DNA of 64,000 bases from contig JAOTOL010001227.1 of assembly GCA_034440575.1 (NCBI GenBank), forward strand, positions 335,343 through 399,342, in the 5' to 3' direction. The notes beneath the pieces are model-generated. The model saw only the letters and a list, made by a program, of their open reading frames with translations, ran no database searches and was not told where the DNA came from. Shown piece after piece: positions 49,303 to 64,000 of this stretch. Both the position numbers and the translations under genes were made by a program. The DNA comes from Imbricaverruca yamaguchii (Eukaryota > Arthropoda > Thecostraca > Neoverrucidae). Every line of letters starts with the position of its first letter. The first letter of the stretch is position 1.

Positions 49303-49759
49303 AGGTGTTAAGTTTGGAGAAGATAGGTTAGGCTAGCCTCTTGTTATCAGGCAGATTTTCTTTCTGGTAAGTTACAATTCAAAATTGAGTTTTCTTCACA
49401 TAGTTCAGGCTGGCTTAGAGTATTTTTTTTTTCAATTTGAAAGTGTTTCAGAAATTTGTCCATAATGTTCTGTTTTGCTTTAGGACTGCAAATCAATAAA
49501 GAATTTAAAAAAGAAATGCACTTTTATAGCTGACCAAGATCACCCAAATTGAAATTACATGCACTTGGCACACTAGGTTAACAATGCACATTTTGCATGT
49601 CTGATCCCTTCAATACGCATAGTGTTCTTGTCTGTTCATAGTGGCCTCATTACAAATAGGCACAGAATATGAGTAGGCTATATCTAATCTAGAACCATAG
49701 GTATTGATGTGCTTTAAGGTGGTAGAGACAAGTTTTTACACAAATTTTCTTCCATTAAG

Positions 49760-50015
49760 CAAATAGGTGGGTTAGGTTTGGGTAGGTTAGGTTAGCTTAG
49801 GTTTTTAGGTTGAACAATTTTTATCCAATTTTTTTAATGTAAGTGAGAAAAAAATTCTTGAAAAGCTTACTTATGCTAGGTTAGGTTAGGTTATGCTGTT
49901 AAAAAAGGAGATATATATATTTCAAGAAAATAAATTCCTTTACATTTTTGGAATTAATCTTTTTTATTTTTCTCCTCCAAAGGCAGCCTAAGCTAGGTTA
50001 GGCTAGGTTATGCCA
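49760..50015. repeat. TTAGG-like pentamer clusters
   Basis: Short runs such as 'gggtaggttaggttagc' (49785), 'ctaggttaggttaggtta' (49868) and 'aggttaggctaggtta' (49990). TTAGG is the common arthropod telomere unit. Similar short runs are at 16915 (reverse), 42491 (reverse) and 45283. They are interstitial, not a telomere. Confidence 0.7.
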
Positions 50016-50206
50016 CATTCTGATTTTTAAGCATTTCTTTTTATGCTATGCTACCTAATTCACTTTTTTGGTTTTATTTTGCTCACAACCTGATAAGTAA
50101 AGATTTGCACAAAAAATTAGTGGACCCATCATCTTAGTCACATTGCAAAACATTAAATTATCATTAAATCATTAAAATCATTAAAATCATTAAATCACTC
50201 AAATAT

Positions 50207-50424
50207 CTGTATCTGTTAAAGCATGACAACTGGTTGAACTTTTTTTGGAGGTGGCCTCACTTGACCTTTATTAACTTGTTGACCCCAGATGACCTGACTT
50301 CAAAATTTTGAAACAGCATGCCAAATTGATGTGGGAAAAGGTATGCCAAATTTGGGCATGCTACTGCGCCATTCGTCCTCCATCCACAAAAAAAACCTGA
50401 GGGGGCAGTTGAAGACCCCAGAGA
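50207..50424 (+). repeat. Dispersed repeat, CpG-decayed relative of 14180-14390
   Basis: It aligns along its whole length with 14180-14390. Differences are dominated by CpG in the other copy being TpG/CpA here (for example 'gcgtgacgac' against 'gcatgacaac'). Confidence 0.85.
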
Positions 50425-50649
50425 CAGGATGAGTTAATGTACCTGTCCCTCTATATGAAACTTTCAATTTGTTTGGTAGTTGCTAGCAAAATGTTTTGGT
50501 GGGAAGATATGTGCCACACTTTTCCATCTGATGTAGCATCCTATCTGTGATCCATGGCATTTTTCATAAATGGCCTGTTTACCCAACAGCTAGTGAGGTA
50601 ATCTTGCACAACAATTTCATGTTCAGAATATGGCACACCACTACAAAAT

Positions 50650-50960
50650 ATTTGTTTTAATTTTCTTAGCCTTCCTTAAGCACTCTAAATGCCTCTTTCT
50701 TAGCCTTAATTGCTTTTATTAAGTCTGGTGTAAGCCATGCTGGCTTTCCTATCCTTTTGCATCTTTGCTTTTGGGGGACATGTCTAATCTGAATTTTCTT
50801 CAAGTAAGATTCAAACTTTTCCCACATTTCATAGGCATTTAAATTGGAGAATTCTTCTACTATCTTATGGCACTTAAAGCCACTCTCATGCAGTCAGTCT
50901 GTTTTGTTGAAATTTGGAACCTTTACCAAATTATCCTTATCCTATCCTAAGGAAAAACAA
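50650..50960 (-). pseudogene. CR1 ORF2 fragment between endonuclease and RT
   Basis: The - strand from about 50830 encodes 'KFESYLKKIQIRHVPQKQ' and then 'GKPAWLTPDLIKAIKAKKEA', matching the linker of the CR1 ORF2 at 47700-47900 ('HPSWLTREVKQLLDSKKQE'). No longer open frame exists, so it is easily missed. Confidence 0.75.
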
Positions 50961-50999
50961 ATAGTTTCCTACAATCCTCTAATGCATGTCTGTAAGCAA

Positions 51000-52130
51000 A
51001 TTTCAGTGAATGTTGACATGTGTTCACCAATTGTGCCAGCACACACATGTCACTTGTGCCGGTGCACCACTCCGTTGACATGTGTGTGCTGGTCCACACT
51101 GTGGTGGTATATTTCTGCTTTACAGCATATCAACTATGTTTGCAAGTTTGGCCCCATACTCATATCAGACTTCTCATGGAGTTCTGTTCATGCATTTGGA
51201 GTACATGATACATGTGATTGTCAAAAATTAGAATTGCACACTGCTTAAGGTAGACTACTTCAGGCACACATTAGAAAATGTTGGACTTTTTGTGACCACC
51301 CTGCCATCCAGACCTGATGTATCTAGGGTGACACCACAGGCAAGTACACTTGTAAATTCATAGTAATTTCTCAGAAACATTAATCAGTAGATTGCAGGAT
51401 TTTACTCCTCACTCTACCACAGAATGCATTACCTGATCATGCAGTAATCTCACAGAACAGACCTGGTTCCATTTAAATCTAACTGCACTCAAACCTAGCT
51501 CCACTTCACTGCATCATATTTTGATCAACTTGCATACAAACTATTTGAGACAGCTATTTGTTAGCAGATATATGGGATGCTCTCAGTATTTAAATTCTGC
51601 TTGAGGTATACTTTCCAGTTCCTCTTACCTGCCTTATTGATTGGTATCACTATTTTCATAGCTCATTCTTGTGCGACATGAAATTTGAAAAGGTGGAGAA
51701 CCAACTAGGTGATAGAATGATGTGAGGACACATCAAGCCCAATTCACTTGCTCACCCATAGTATTAGGTAGTTTAGTTAGTAATTTTTAGTTTAGAGTAA
51801 GTTGTTATTATAGTATGTTTAATTTAGTTTTATGTGGGTTATTATTGGAGGAACAGACATTGATCAAATAACATGAGTGATCATAATACACCCATAGCTG
51901 TAGGCCTCTGAAAATTATTCGGAGGGAATGATACATGGAGGGTCAATTGGAGGCAGATGTGATTTAAGGAGTTTTATGAGTTCTTGAAATGCATAATGTA
52001 ATGTTTATCAATACAAACATTGCATTGGAAGGTGACTAAGATGATGGTACCACTCATTTTCTGTCCAAATAATTACTTTTCAGGTTGTGAGCAAAATAAT
52101 ACCAAGAACGTGGCTTTGAGAGATTCTATA
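51000..52130. other. No recognisable gene; CpG-poor
   Basis: I see no exon, RNA gene or repeat. Almost no CpG is present. Confidence 0.5.
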
Positions 52131-52139
52131 TTCATCATT

Positions 52140-53340
52140 GCCCACAATTGTAATCATCGTTATTTTCCACAAACGCAACACGTCGGTCCGGTTTAGAAGT
52201 CCTGGCTCTATGGTCTCACCTCAACCAGAATTTTGGATCTGGGCTCCAGCAAATATCGAATATACCACACTAGAATGAAATCGCCAGATCATTCAGCTTC
52301 GATAACTGCAGCAGCTCAAACACGTTCAACTCCTTTGACCTACGGCAGTTTCAACCTGAGTTGTCTCTAGTTATTTTGGGTAATGCCATCTATGGATACA
52401 AATAACAGCTTTCGTTACTGCCTCTCAATAAAGGCGACAATTTTTCCATCTCATCGAGAGCATGCCAGCTATTGTTGAGCTTCTTGATTTTTGTATCTTG
52501 GACGTAGCCTCTTTGGACAATGTGTTTTGGGACTTCGCGTCTCTGATTGTTCGTGTTTTGGACTTTATTGATTTTGGACGCTTTGGTTTTTTACGCATTA
52601 TTCTTGGACTTTATGATTCTTGGACTAGTATTGGACTTTATGCTTTTAGATGTTAAATCTCTGGATGTTTCGATGCGGACCCTTCGGAACGTAGACCAGA
52701 AGTTAATTGTCGTGAGTTATGCAATCAGTTATTTTTGCTTTGTGAGTTTTCCTTCCGTTCATTTGGATAAAATATTTCCTGTATAAAACAGATATCTGCC
52801 TTGGTATTACTATTTGTTTTTGTTTTTCTTTGCAATTTAACAATACGTTATGTCTTGTCCCTCTATCTTGAGTGCAACGAGTCGTCTGGCTGCAGAACGT
52901 GCAAAAGCATCTTTTGTTCCGAAAGCACTACCAGATTACCGTTTATAGGGATTGGGGTTACAGCACATGGTAATTGAGTGACAGTAAGTGCCTACCAGTT
53001 TTGAGTTAGTTAGGATCGTGCTTGCAACGGTCAATTTTACCTTGATTTGATACATTATGGGATAACTAGGATGGCTAGAAATAAACTTAGTGGGTGCGTT
53101 AAGGCTCTCACCTGGTTCTCTCACCTGGTTGGCATCTAAAAGACTGGCTAAAATCACCAATGGTCCAACGATACAATCAGCAGTGATCCCACTAGCAGCT
53201 TTAGTTGCTTTCTGAACCTTGCCTCTACTTTTGTGGGACCCAAGCTCAATTCGTTGGAACCGTTTTTTTAATAAATAGTTTGCTTGTAGCCATGTATAGG
53301 CGCTGCATGACCTCGACAGTTGATGTGCCCCGGGACCTGA
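52140..53340. other. CpG-normal block inside CpG-poor sequence
   Basis: CpG becomes frequent abruptly at 52140 and falls again after about 53340. No open frame or known domain was recognised. A recent insertion (for example a solo LTR or other element) is possible. Confidence 0.45.
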
Positions 53341-53352
53341 ATAACCAACCAA
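53296..53352 (+). mobile_element. 57-bp LINE-tail insertion with 13-bp TSD
   Basis: 'cttgtagccatgt' (53283-53295) and 'cttgttgccatgt' (53353-53365) flank it. The insert contains 'ggcgctgcatgacc' and ends 'aataaccaaccaa'. Confidence 0.75.
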
Positions 53353-53429
53353 CTTGTTGCCATGTTTTTGTCCTATATTTTTACACATCATGTGATTTTC
53401 TTTGGGTATTCAAGACCCTTTGAGTTTTG

Positions 53430-53960
53430 TCTGGGTTCATCCTTAGACTGCTGGACTGAAACACAATTCTGTAGATGAGATATAGACTCCTTGACCCATG
53501 CCTTGAGGCTGGATAGGCTGGTGATGTGTAGAGTAATCTAGAAGCTGGGTATTGTCGGCATAGGATATTATGTGGCCATAGGGGAGGAAAGAGGACAGGT
53601 TATGATGAAGATGAGAAAGAGGCTTGGCCCGATGATGGAGCATTGTGCCACACCATTAGTCATGGGAATGATGGAGAAGCTGCTGCTCACCATCTGCTTC
53701 TGGTTGCTGAGATTGCTGCAGACCCATTCCATTGACTGCTTGTCATACCAGCTGAGCTTAGTGAAAAGGTAGTGACACACATAATAATAGAGGATGAATG
53801 GTAAGTAAACATGCGAGCACTTAGCAGCCTTAAGGAAAATGTGCAGTGGCCTTGATATACACAATAGGTTTGAGGCATTACAAGAGGGGAGAGCAATGCT
53901 GGTGAGGATGGAGGTGTGAGTGAAAAGGTACCCAGTGGTAGTTATGGAGATGCTATGTAG
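53430..53960 (-). pseudogene. Degraded L2/CR1-type LINE RT fragment
   Basis: Two frames on the - strand: 'CSNLSNQKQMVSS' and 'GVAQCSIIGPSLFLIFI' (degraded PQGSILGP motif B), then 'FLPYGHIISYADNTQLLD' (degraded YADDTQL active site). The second catalytic Asp is Asn, so it is inactive. It is a third LINE family in the window. Confidence 0.75.
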
Positions 53961-54089
53961 GGAGCTGTATATAGAGTTACAGGGTTTTATATGGAAGAGT
54001 TGAAGGATTTATATTTATATATAGGGAGTTGTGTAGAGTTAAGTATACTGGTCTCTCATTTTGTTGTAAGAACTCATGCAAAAGGACTG

Positions 54090-54760
54090 AGGTTTGCTTC
54101 CCAGGGGTTCAAGTAATGTCTATTGGGGATGGGCTAAGAATGATGCAGGTAAGTAGTGGGGCCAAATATTGTTTGTGAGTATAGGTGTGAATGATTTAGG
54201 AAGAGGTAAAGCTGAGGAAACAATGAATTAGTTGCATTTTCGGAAGCATGGTGTAACATTAGATCTGTGGAGGGGCTTTTGGGAGACAGATGTTTGTATT
54301 AGATTGGTTACACTTGGGCACAGGGGAGCAGAGTTGCTCAACAATTGGTGTGTGGAGGCTCTGAGTTGGTGTCCAGTGCAGGGACACCAGGCAGATCATG
54401 GGAATATATGTTATACAGTAAGAAGTATCCTGAGCAAATAAAATAATGGGTTATCATATGTTTAGTGTGAATGCCAAAAGTGGATGTGTAAATGCCAAAA
54501 TGATCAAAATTGGGGAGCTGCATAAAACTATGTTGCATAAAAGCTAAATTTGGTATACATAACTGAGGCATGCATTAATGAAAGCATGTTTGCAGATAAC
54601 TAGTAAGAATTTAAATTCACAAGTTACAACATGCATACTCACAAAGAAAGTCATGGATAGGAAGTGGACAGACAAGAGTTCAGTCAAGGACAGAACTCTT
54701 GTATGTTAGGCAAATAATGAAGTGGCATTCCATAGAGGAAATTGGACAATGAAGGAGTAG
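54090..54760 (+). pseudogene. CR1 fragment: end of ORF1 esterase and start of ORF2 endonuclease
   Basis: DNA-level similarity to the reverse complement of the element at 45639-49310. 'ggtgtgaatgatttaggaag' (54185) matches the GVNDVG region, 'gaggaaacaatgaa' follows, and 54510-54745 matches the 'LDLVCITEAW' to 'LLYVRQ' region with many indels. It has no usable frame. Confidence 0.75.
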
Positions 54761-54764
54761 TAAT

Positions 54765-55270
54765 TGTTGTTAGACATGATTCTGGCAATGGCTCTCTCAC
54801 CTGGTTCTCTCACCTGGTTGGCTCCCCAAATTCTTGAGCATCACTCACCCAGGGATGAGTTCTGTGACTGATGAAGGGGAGCCTGTATCTGCATGTACGC
54901 CAGTCCCCTAGACTAAAGAAAAGTATGGTTATCAGATAGACGGGGCAAGACACAGGAACTGGAAAGTGTACCCTAAGCAGAAATTGTATGCTTAGAGTAG
55001 CCAAATCTGCTAATATGTTGTAGTCAGGAAATATTTATCATCGAAGCTAAGAAAGATGAAGTATAGAGAAGTATTCAATACTTTGCTGCTAAGCATCAGC
55101 AGGATTTTGTGAAGGCTGGTTTCAAAATATTGTCTGTCGTATATAAGGAGATTCCGTGCAACTGCTAATTTGCTTATGCTGTTCTTTGAACTAATATAAC
55201 ATGTGTTTGGTAGCTGTGCTTACAGGAATGCATCTGAGTCAGTGAGTGTTATGTGCTATTCACGTTGGCT
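54765..55270. other. No coding sequence recognised upstream of SKP1
   Basis: A 'ctctctcacctggttctctc' phrase near 54790 repeats one near 53104. A pyrimidine-flanked 'gctgccgcag' at 55268-55277 could be the acceptor of a 5' UTR intron of SKP1; the first non-coding exon and promoter are not visible. Confidence 0.4.
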
Positions 55271-55317
55271 GCCGCAGGTGGTTGGTCACCCAGGTCCTCA
55301 CTCGTCAAGTCATCAGT

Positions 55318-60005
<4,688 letters not shown>

Positions 60006-61920
60006 TGCGACGGCGGCGTCGGGCCGAGCTGAGGAAAAAGGACACGTGACCGGAAGAAGCGCCGGCCGCCGGCTGCGTGGCCGGCTAGTGTGACTGGCCG
60101 TGACGTCGGTGTGGTGATGTGATCGTCCACCGGGGTTTCGTCGTCGCGTCAGCCCGCCGGCACGGCCAGCACGGGCCGATGGCTGGCGGTCCGCGACCAC
60201 GCGCAGCTCCCGGTTTGGTCGCTGTGACGGTGCTGGCACAAGGACTGGGTCGGTGATGGTCTTGGCTGGGTATGTCGAGTGAAGTTCGTACCCCGACTAC
60301 AGCGACCAGAACACACTGCGCGGTCCACAAGCCCACTAACGTGATCCTCAAATGCCCAGGAAACCGCGTGCGGGTAGCGTCGAGGAGTGTTTGCGCGCTT
60401 TCTTTTCCGCCGTTTTGGCAGCGTTTGTCAGTGCCCTGTATTGTGGTGAAAGCCTGCTGGTTGGCCCACTGAATCCACCAATGCGCTAAATATAAGATAC
60501 ATAGGTGCTGCTCTGTTAGTTTTCAATCTTCGATGTGTATAATTTTTGTAGCAGTTGGTTTCGTTATGCAAATTTGTTGTTCACGCTTCGAGTTGGAATA
60601 TTAGGCACTGATCCGTTAACATCGAGGAATAGAAGTGTAGCAACGTTAGGTCGATTAAGAAAACATGATGCTGAGTTTCCTATTGCTACATTTGAAACGG
60701 AAATTTTCCATTGCCCGCTTATTCGCCGTGATGAAGCGTCCACCCAGTCTGACTCATAGTATTGAATTCGAACAATATACTCGCATGTAAATATCGCTTG
60801 TGTATATTAATAGCATTCAGGACTGTCCCTGTTCTGAGTTGTTCTGGATCTCATTTTGTGCTGAACTAGCTCGTGCTTCTTGAGGTAAAACGGTAACCAT
60901 TGCGAGTTTGAACGTTGGGATTGATCGTTCGCGAGATCTTTCATATCAGGTGGCTACCACAATTGACATAATGTATTCTCCGATCACAATTTGGCATCGC
61001 TGATATTTTAGCCTCGAGTTAAGATCAGCCTATGCATTTGCAGAAATGAAACGTAGTCGGTTCAAGTTGGATGGTAAACTAAAATTTGTTTTTGTTATTG
61101 TCGGAAGTTATCACTGATTGCTGGTTAGGCAAACAATGTTATGTTTCTGATTTTTTCAAGTAAAATTTATGGGTGTTTTCGGCCCTTTTGGTATAAAATA
61201 CCTTATATCGATGGGATGGCTAGTTTTTAGAAGACTTGTAAGTTCGCATAGTAAAATATATGTTGTAGTATCTGATCTATTCCGGTATATATCACATATA
61301 TCATGATATATCATATGTATCATGATATATAGTAAATATATCATGCCTCCTGTCATACATGACTAGTAACTGACTGATGTGAATGTGATTGATTTGCTTT
61401 TCACTGTTTGTGCAGACATGAAAGCCACAAGCGATGATTGAACATGCAACAAATGATTCATGAAAGCTAATGCATGGGGTGATCAACACAATTTGCATCG
61501 ACAAAAAGCGATCATCCAATACCAGGAGTACGGCAGCATGATACACATTGGCGTATAACCTTTGGCGAAGAGTGCCTAAAATTACTGGTTTGACACCGTG
61601 AAAATCTGAGGGGTTCTTGTCCAATCTGGTACATTTGGTAATGGTGGAAGGCCGCCCTCTGCTGCGCTTCAGTGGAGGGGGTATGCATTTCGAATAAGTT
61701 CTTACCAACTGATTAAACCGGAAATCGTGCTATGCATAAAGTGCAGGTATTCTCCGCATAATTGAGGCCGAAGCCTCCATTTTGCGCACATGTAACCATG
61801 AATAACATTCCGTCCACAAGTGCCGCGACGCTAGCCAGGAGCGGTAGAAATCGTGCGGGGTGGGGAAGGGGCGGTAGGCGGGTGCATGGTTCGTAATTTT
61901 TCAGAACTGGAAGTTCAGCT
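60006..61920. other. SKP1 3' UTR and unrecognised sequence
   Basis: The first few hundred bases after the stop are GC-rich and probably 3' UTR. I see no clear AATAAA signal near the stop. From about 60500 on the DNA is AT-rich; a TATATCATGATATATCA palindromic cluster lies at 61288-61345. No gene is recognised. Confidence 0.45.
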
Positions 61921-61925
61921 TGGGA

Positions 61926-62240
61926 CAGTGGCGTACTGAAGGAGCAAGGGGGAAACATCCCGCCCCATCCCCGCCCCCACTGAAAGGTGGTGGGCGCCCA
62001 AGAATGGCATTGGATTCCCAAGCATTGCAGTCTGAGCACACAGATTCGTGTGTCTGACTCAAATGAATAGAGAGCGTCCCGAAGACTCATGCTTGGGCCA
62101 ACAATCGGACCGAGGTCCCGAATGTCGTGCTGGAGTTTAAGATTGCCTTCAGGCCCCCAAAAAAATATCTGGTTGGGCGCCTCAGATAAATACAGCCTCG
62201 AAAACTGCCAGTGTGAAGACCACCACTCGTCAGTGCGTTT
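61926..62240 (+). repeat. Transposon-like head plus degenerate satellite (site D)
   Basis: Head 'cagtggcgtactgaaggag' at 61926 matches 21852 and 63781. It is followed by units such as 'ggccaacaatcggaccgagg' and 'ggcccccaaaaaaatatctg'. Confidence 0.6.
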
Positions 62241-62249
62241 ACCTTTACA

Positions 62250-63215
62250 CCCATGTCGGCGACCTGGGCCGAGTTATTCGCCACCACGCGCTGGATGAGT
62301 GGCTCCTCATAGTGTACAGCACGCTACCTGTGGCTGTGCGGCGAAACTTCCCGCCGCTTAGCCTACATCTAAATATCGTATATGTATCCGCACCCAGCGA
62401 CGTGGATCTCGACAAACTGGATATCTTCCCGGCTGTGCCATTGCACGAATCAAACGGCTGATCAGGAACGAGCAATTTCCGACCAGAAATTGCAGACGAG
62501 ACAAGCAGATCATCACGCATAGCACATTGTCATTGACATTCGTTGCAAAAGTTCATACTTTTCATTAATGTATTGCCTGACATGTTGTTATATCAGAGTG
62601 ATCTTATTTATAGGTACGTCTGCAATTGTATGGAGGCGTCGGCAGATATATTGTTTTATTCCAGGCTTTGGGTGCATTAAAGGGTAATGCAAACATCCAA
62701 TAATATCGCGGATAGATATTTGAAAGCGTTGTCTAACACCCGGGCCACTTGGCTGATGAAGTGGAAACATCAAAGAGAGGTATGAATGAATACGAACGTA
62801 ATGATTGGCTACGAAAGCCTACCATGATGCAGATGAATTTTTCATCAATTATGCTCAGGAACTTGATATTGTTTCACTTGATAAACAATTAATGTGTATG
62901 GCATAAGTATGGGTTTTTATCGACAATTCTAATTGCACGATTTTGCAACTTAATCTTGTCGAACCTGGTGCGATAAGCACTTCTCCAGATAACAGCATGG
63001 CAATGTAGATACGGTGGAATTAAATAGTTATTCAAAAGGAGCAATTCATAAGTTGATGGTAATTATCTATATTTTTATATAATTGTAATATTTATGTTCA
63101 TGGTTGAATCAAATATATTGCGATGTTCTTCCCATTCCTTTGTCGATATATACACCTATGTGTTTTATTCAGCTGGGCCATGCGATATGAAAATTATTAA
63201 TTTAAAAGAACAGTT
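62250..63215. other. No recognisable gene
   Basis: An 82-codon open frame at 62213-62461 has no domain I recognise. I see no RNA gene or repeat. Confidence 0.45.
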
Positions 63216-63224
63216 CGTCCATGT

Positions 63225-64000
63225 CCGAACCCACACCCACCCAGCAATCCACAAAAAGAAACCAAAACGTGTTGGAACCCCAAAGACATTCCGGGGCCGC
63301 AAAAACTTCCGATAGGCATCGCGACAGCGATAGGCATCGCAACAAATATCAAATCACACCTAGACTCCAAAAAAGCGTCGCGCTGCTGCTCTTGGAAATC
63401 ACACTAAACTCCCAAAAAGTCGCGCCGAAGCCCCACAAGTCACAGCTGGCTTCCCCCAAAAATCAACTTCTACCCGGAATGTTACTTTGCGGCCACAAAA
63501 ATCGCGTCAAAGACCACAAAAAAGCGTCCGGCCCCGAAAAGAAGCGCGTTGGAGCACGAAGAAAATGTACCGGAAGCCCGAAGAATCGTACCAGGGCCAA
63601 AAATATCGCGCAAGACACCTACACAAAATATAAGCCGACCACAAAAAATCACAAAGGGACTCCATCGAGTTGACACGAGCACCGCAAAAAAAATCCGAAC
63701 ACGTTCAGAAGTGAAGCTTTCTAAGAGTGTTTCTGTTCTGAATGGTGCCATCGGTTAAAAAAAAACTCGTTAGGCAACTGCAGTGGCATACCAGAGGAAA
63801 ATACCCCCCCCACCCCAACCCCCACCAATCTTTAACAGGAGGGGGAGAACCAGGAACCAAAGAGTCGCGCGGGTTCCCATAAATGGTTCTGGGGCCTCAA
63901 ACATGATGGGTCATGAGTAAATACGGCGGGCAGCAAAAAACTTGCACCGTGCCTGAAAATTTGTCACGGAGAGCGCCAATATCACACTGGGGTCAAATAA
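63225..64000 (+). repeat. Degenerate satellite with internal head (site E), runs off the window
   Basis: Units such as 'ggccacaaaaatcgcgtc' and 'ggccccgaaaagaagcgcg' fill 63240-63700. A head 'cagtggcataccagagg' at 63781 starts a further array that continues to the end of the window. Confidence 0.65.

Larger units (their letters stand above)
45639..49310 (-). mobile_element. CR1-clade LINE, 3.7 kb, nearly intact ORF2
   Basis: On the - strand it has the end of an esterase-type ORF1 (49302-48856), ORF2 with endonuclease and RT (about 48722-45930), and a 3' UTR ending in tandem ACTTTATG units at 45639-45668. An SGNH-esterase ORF1 and an octamer 3' tail are features of the CR1 group. It is a different subfamily from the three truncated copies, whose tail is TTATGTCT. 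The 5' end is lost near 49310. ORF2 has one in-frame stop. The element is very poor in CpG. Confidence 0.9.

Noticed and set aside
49760..50015. Telomere
   Set aside because: TTAGG-like runs are short, impure and interstitial, with unique DNA on both sides.
55246..55317. Upstream in-frame ATG for SKP1
   Set aside because: SKP1 proteins start at the MTNIKLQSS position. The 24 extra residues have no counterpart, and a splice-acceptor-like site lies inside.
62213..62461. 82-codon open frame as a possible exon
   Set aside because: No family resemblance and no convincing splice sites; the opposite strand is equally open.

Overview
The window is eukaryotic nuclear DNA, almost certainly from an arthropod. 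The best evidence is a three-exon SKP1 gene whose protein has the arthropod-type stretch [14 protein letters not shown] and C-terminus [20 protein letters not shown]-like pentamer runs and an I-clade LINE agree with this. A chelicerate such as a tick is possible, but I cannot fix the lineage from sequence alone. There are no prokaryotic genes. The window is gene-poor and repeat-rich.

Two host genes can be supported. SKP1 is on the + strand, with coding exons 55318-55420, 57645-57853 and 59829-60005 (162 aa, complete). A homolog of the uncharacterised UPF0547/C16orf87 family is on the - strand, with exons 39987-40184 and 38304-38531; its N-terminal exon was not found. The C16orf87-like intron carries a roughly 17-unit, 40-bp minisatellite that begins at the splice donor and repeats the donor sequence in every unit.

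Layout: 0-4.5 kb holds a short tandem repeat, a degraded transposon-type gene and a diverged 245-bp duplication. 4.9-7.0 kb has a truncated CR1 LINE inside a (TA)n tract, then a very degenerate satellite. 8-10.8 kb is a cluster of GC-rich minisatellites. 11.5-15.7 kb has a ~355-bp tandem repeat and a 2.9-kb TTAA-flanked foldback element with many AGGTCA motifs. 16.1 kb has a 220-bp palindrome with a hammerhead-like core. 18.1-18.9 kb is a (GA)n-(TA)n-(GA)n microsatellite. 21.8-23.2 kb is degenerate satellite. 24.9-31.3 kb is a nearly full-length but broken I-clade LINE on the - strand. 32.6-34.7 kb is a nested stack: CR1 inside a TTAA element inside satellite. 36-43 kb has dispersed short arrays and the C16orf87-like gene. 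43.4-55 kb is CR1/L2 LINE territory, including a 3.7-kb copy whose ORF2 is broken by one visible stop codon, mostly in a block strikingly poor in CpG. 55.3-60 kb is SKP1. 60-64 kb is mostly unrecognised sequence and more degenerate satellite.

The most unusual observation is a set of 40-57 bp insertions (near 31.83, 53.30, 55.65, 56.12 and 58.53 kb). They match the last ~50 bp of the I-clade LINE. Four have visible 13-16 bp target-site duplications, and most share nearly the same 5' end. They look like ultra-short retroposons or hairpin-stopped LINE insertions. Other points of interest are the decoy splice-donor array, the TTAA foldback elements loaded with nuclear-receptor half-sites, and the CpG desert with sharp edges.
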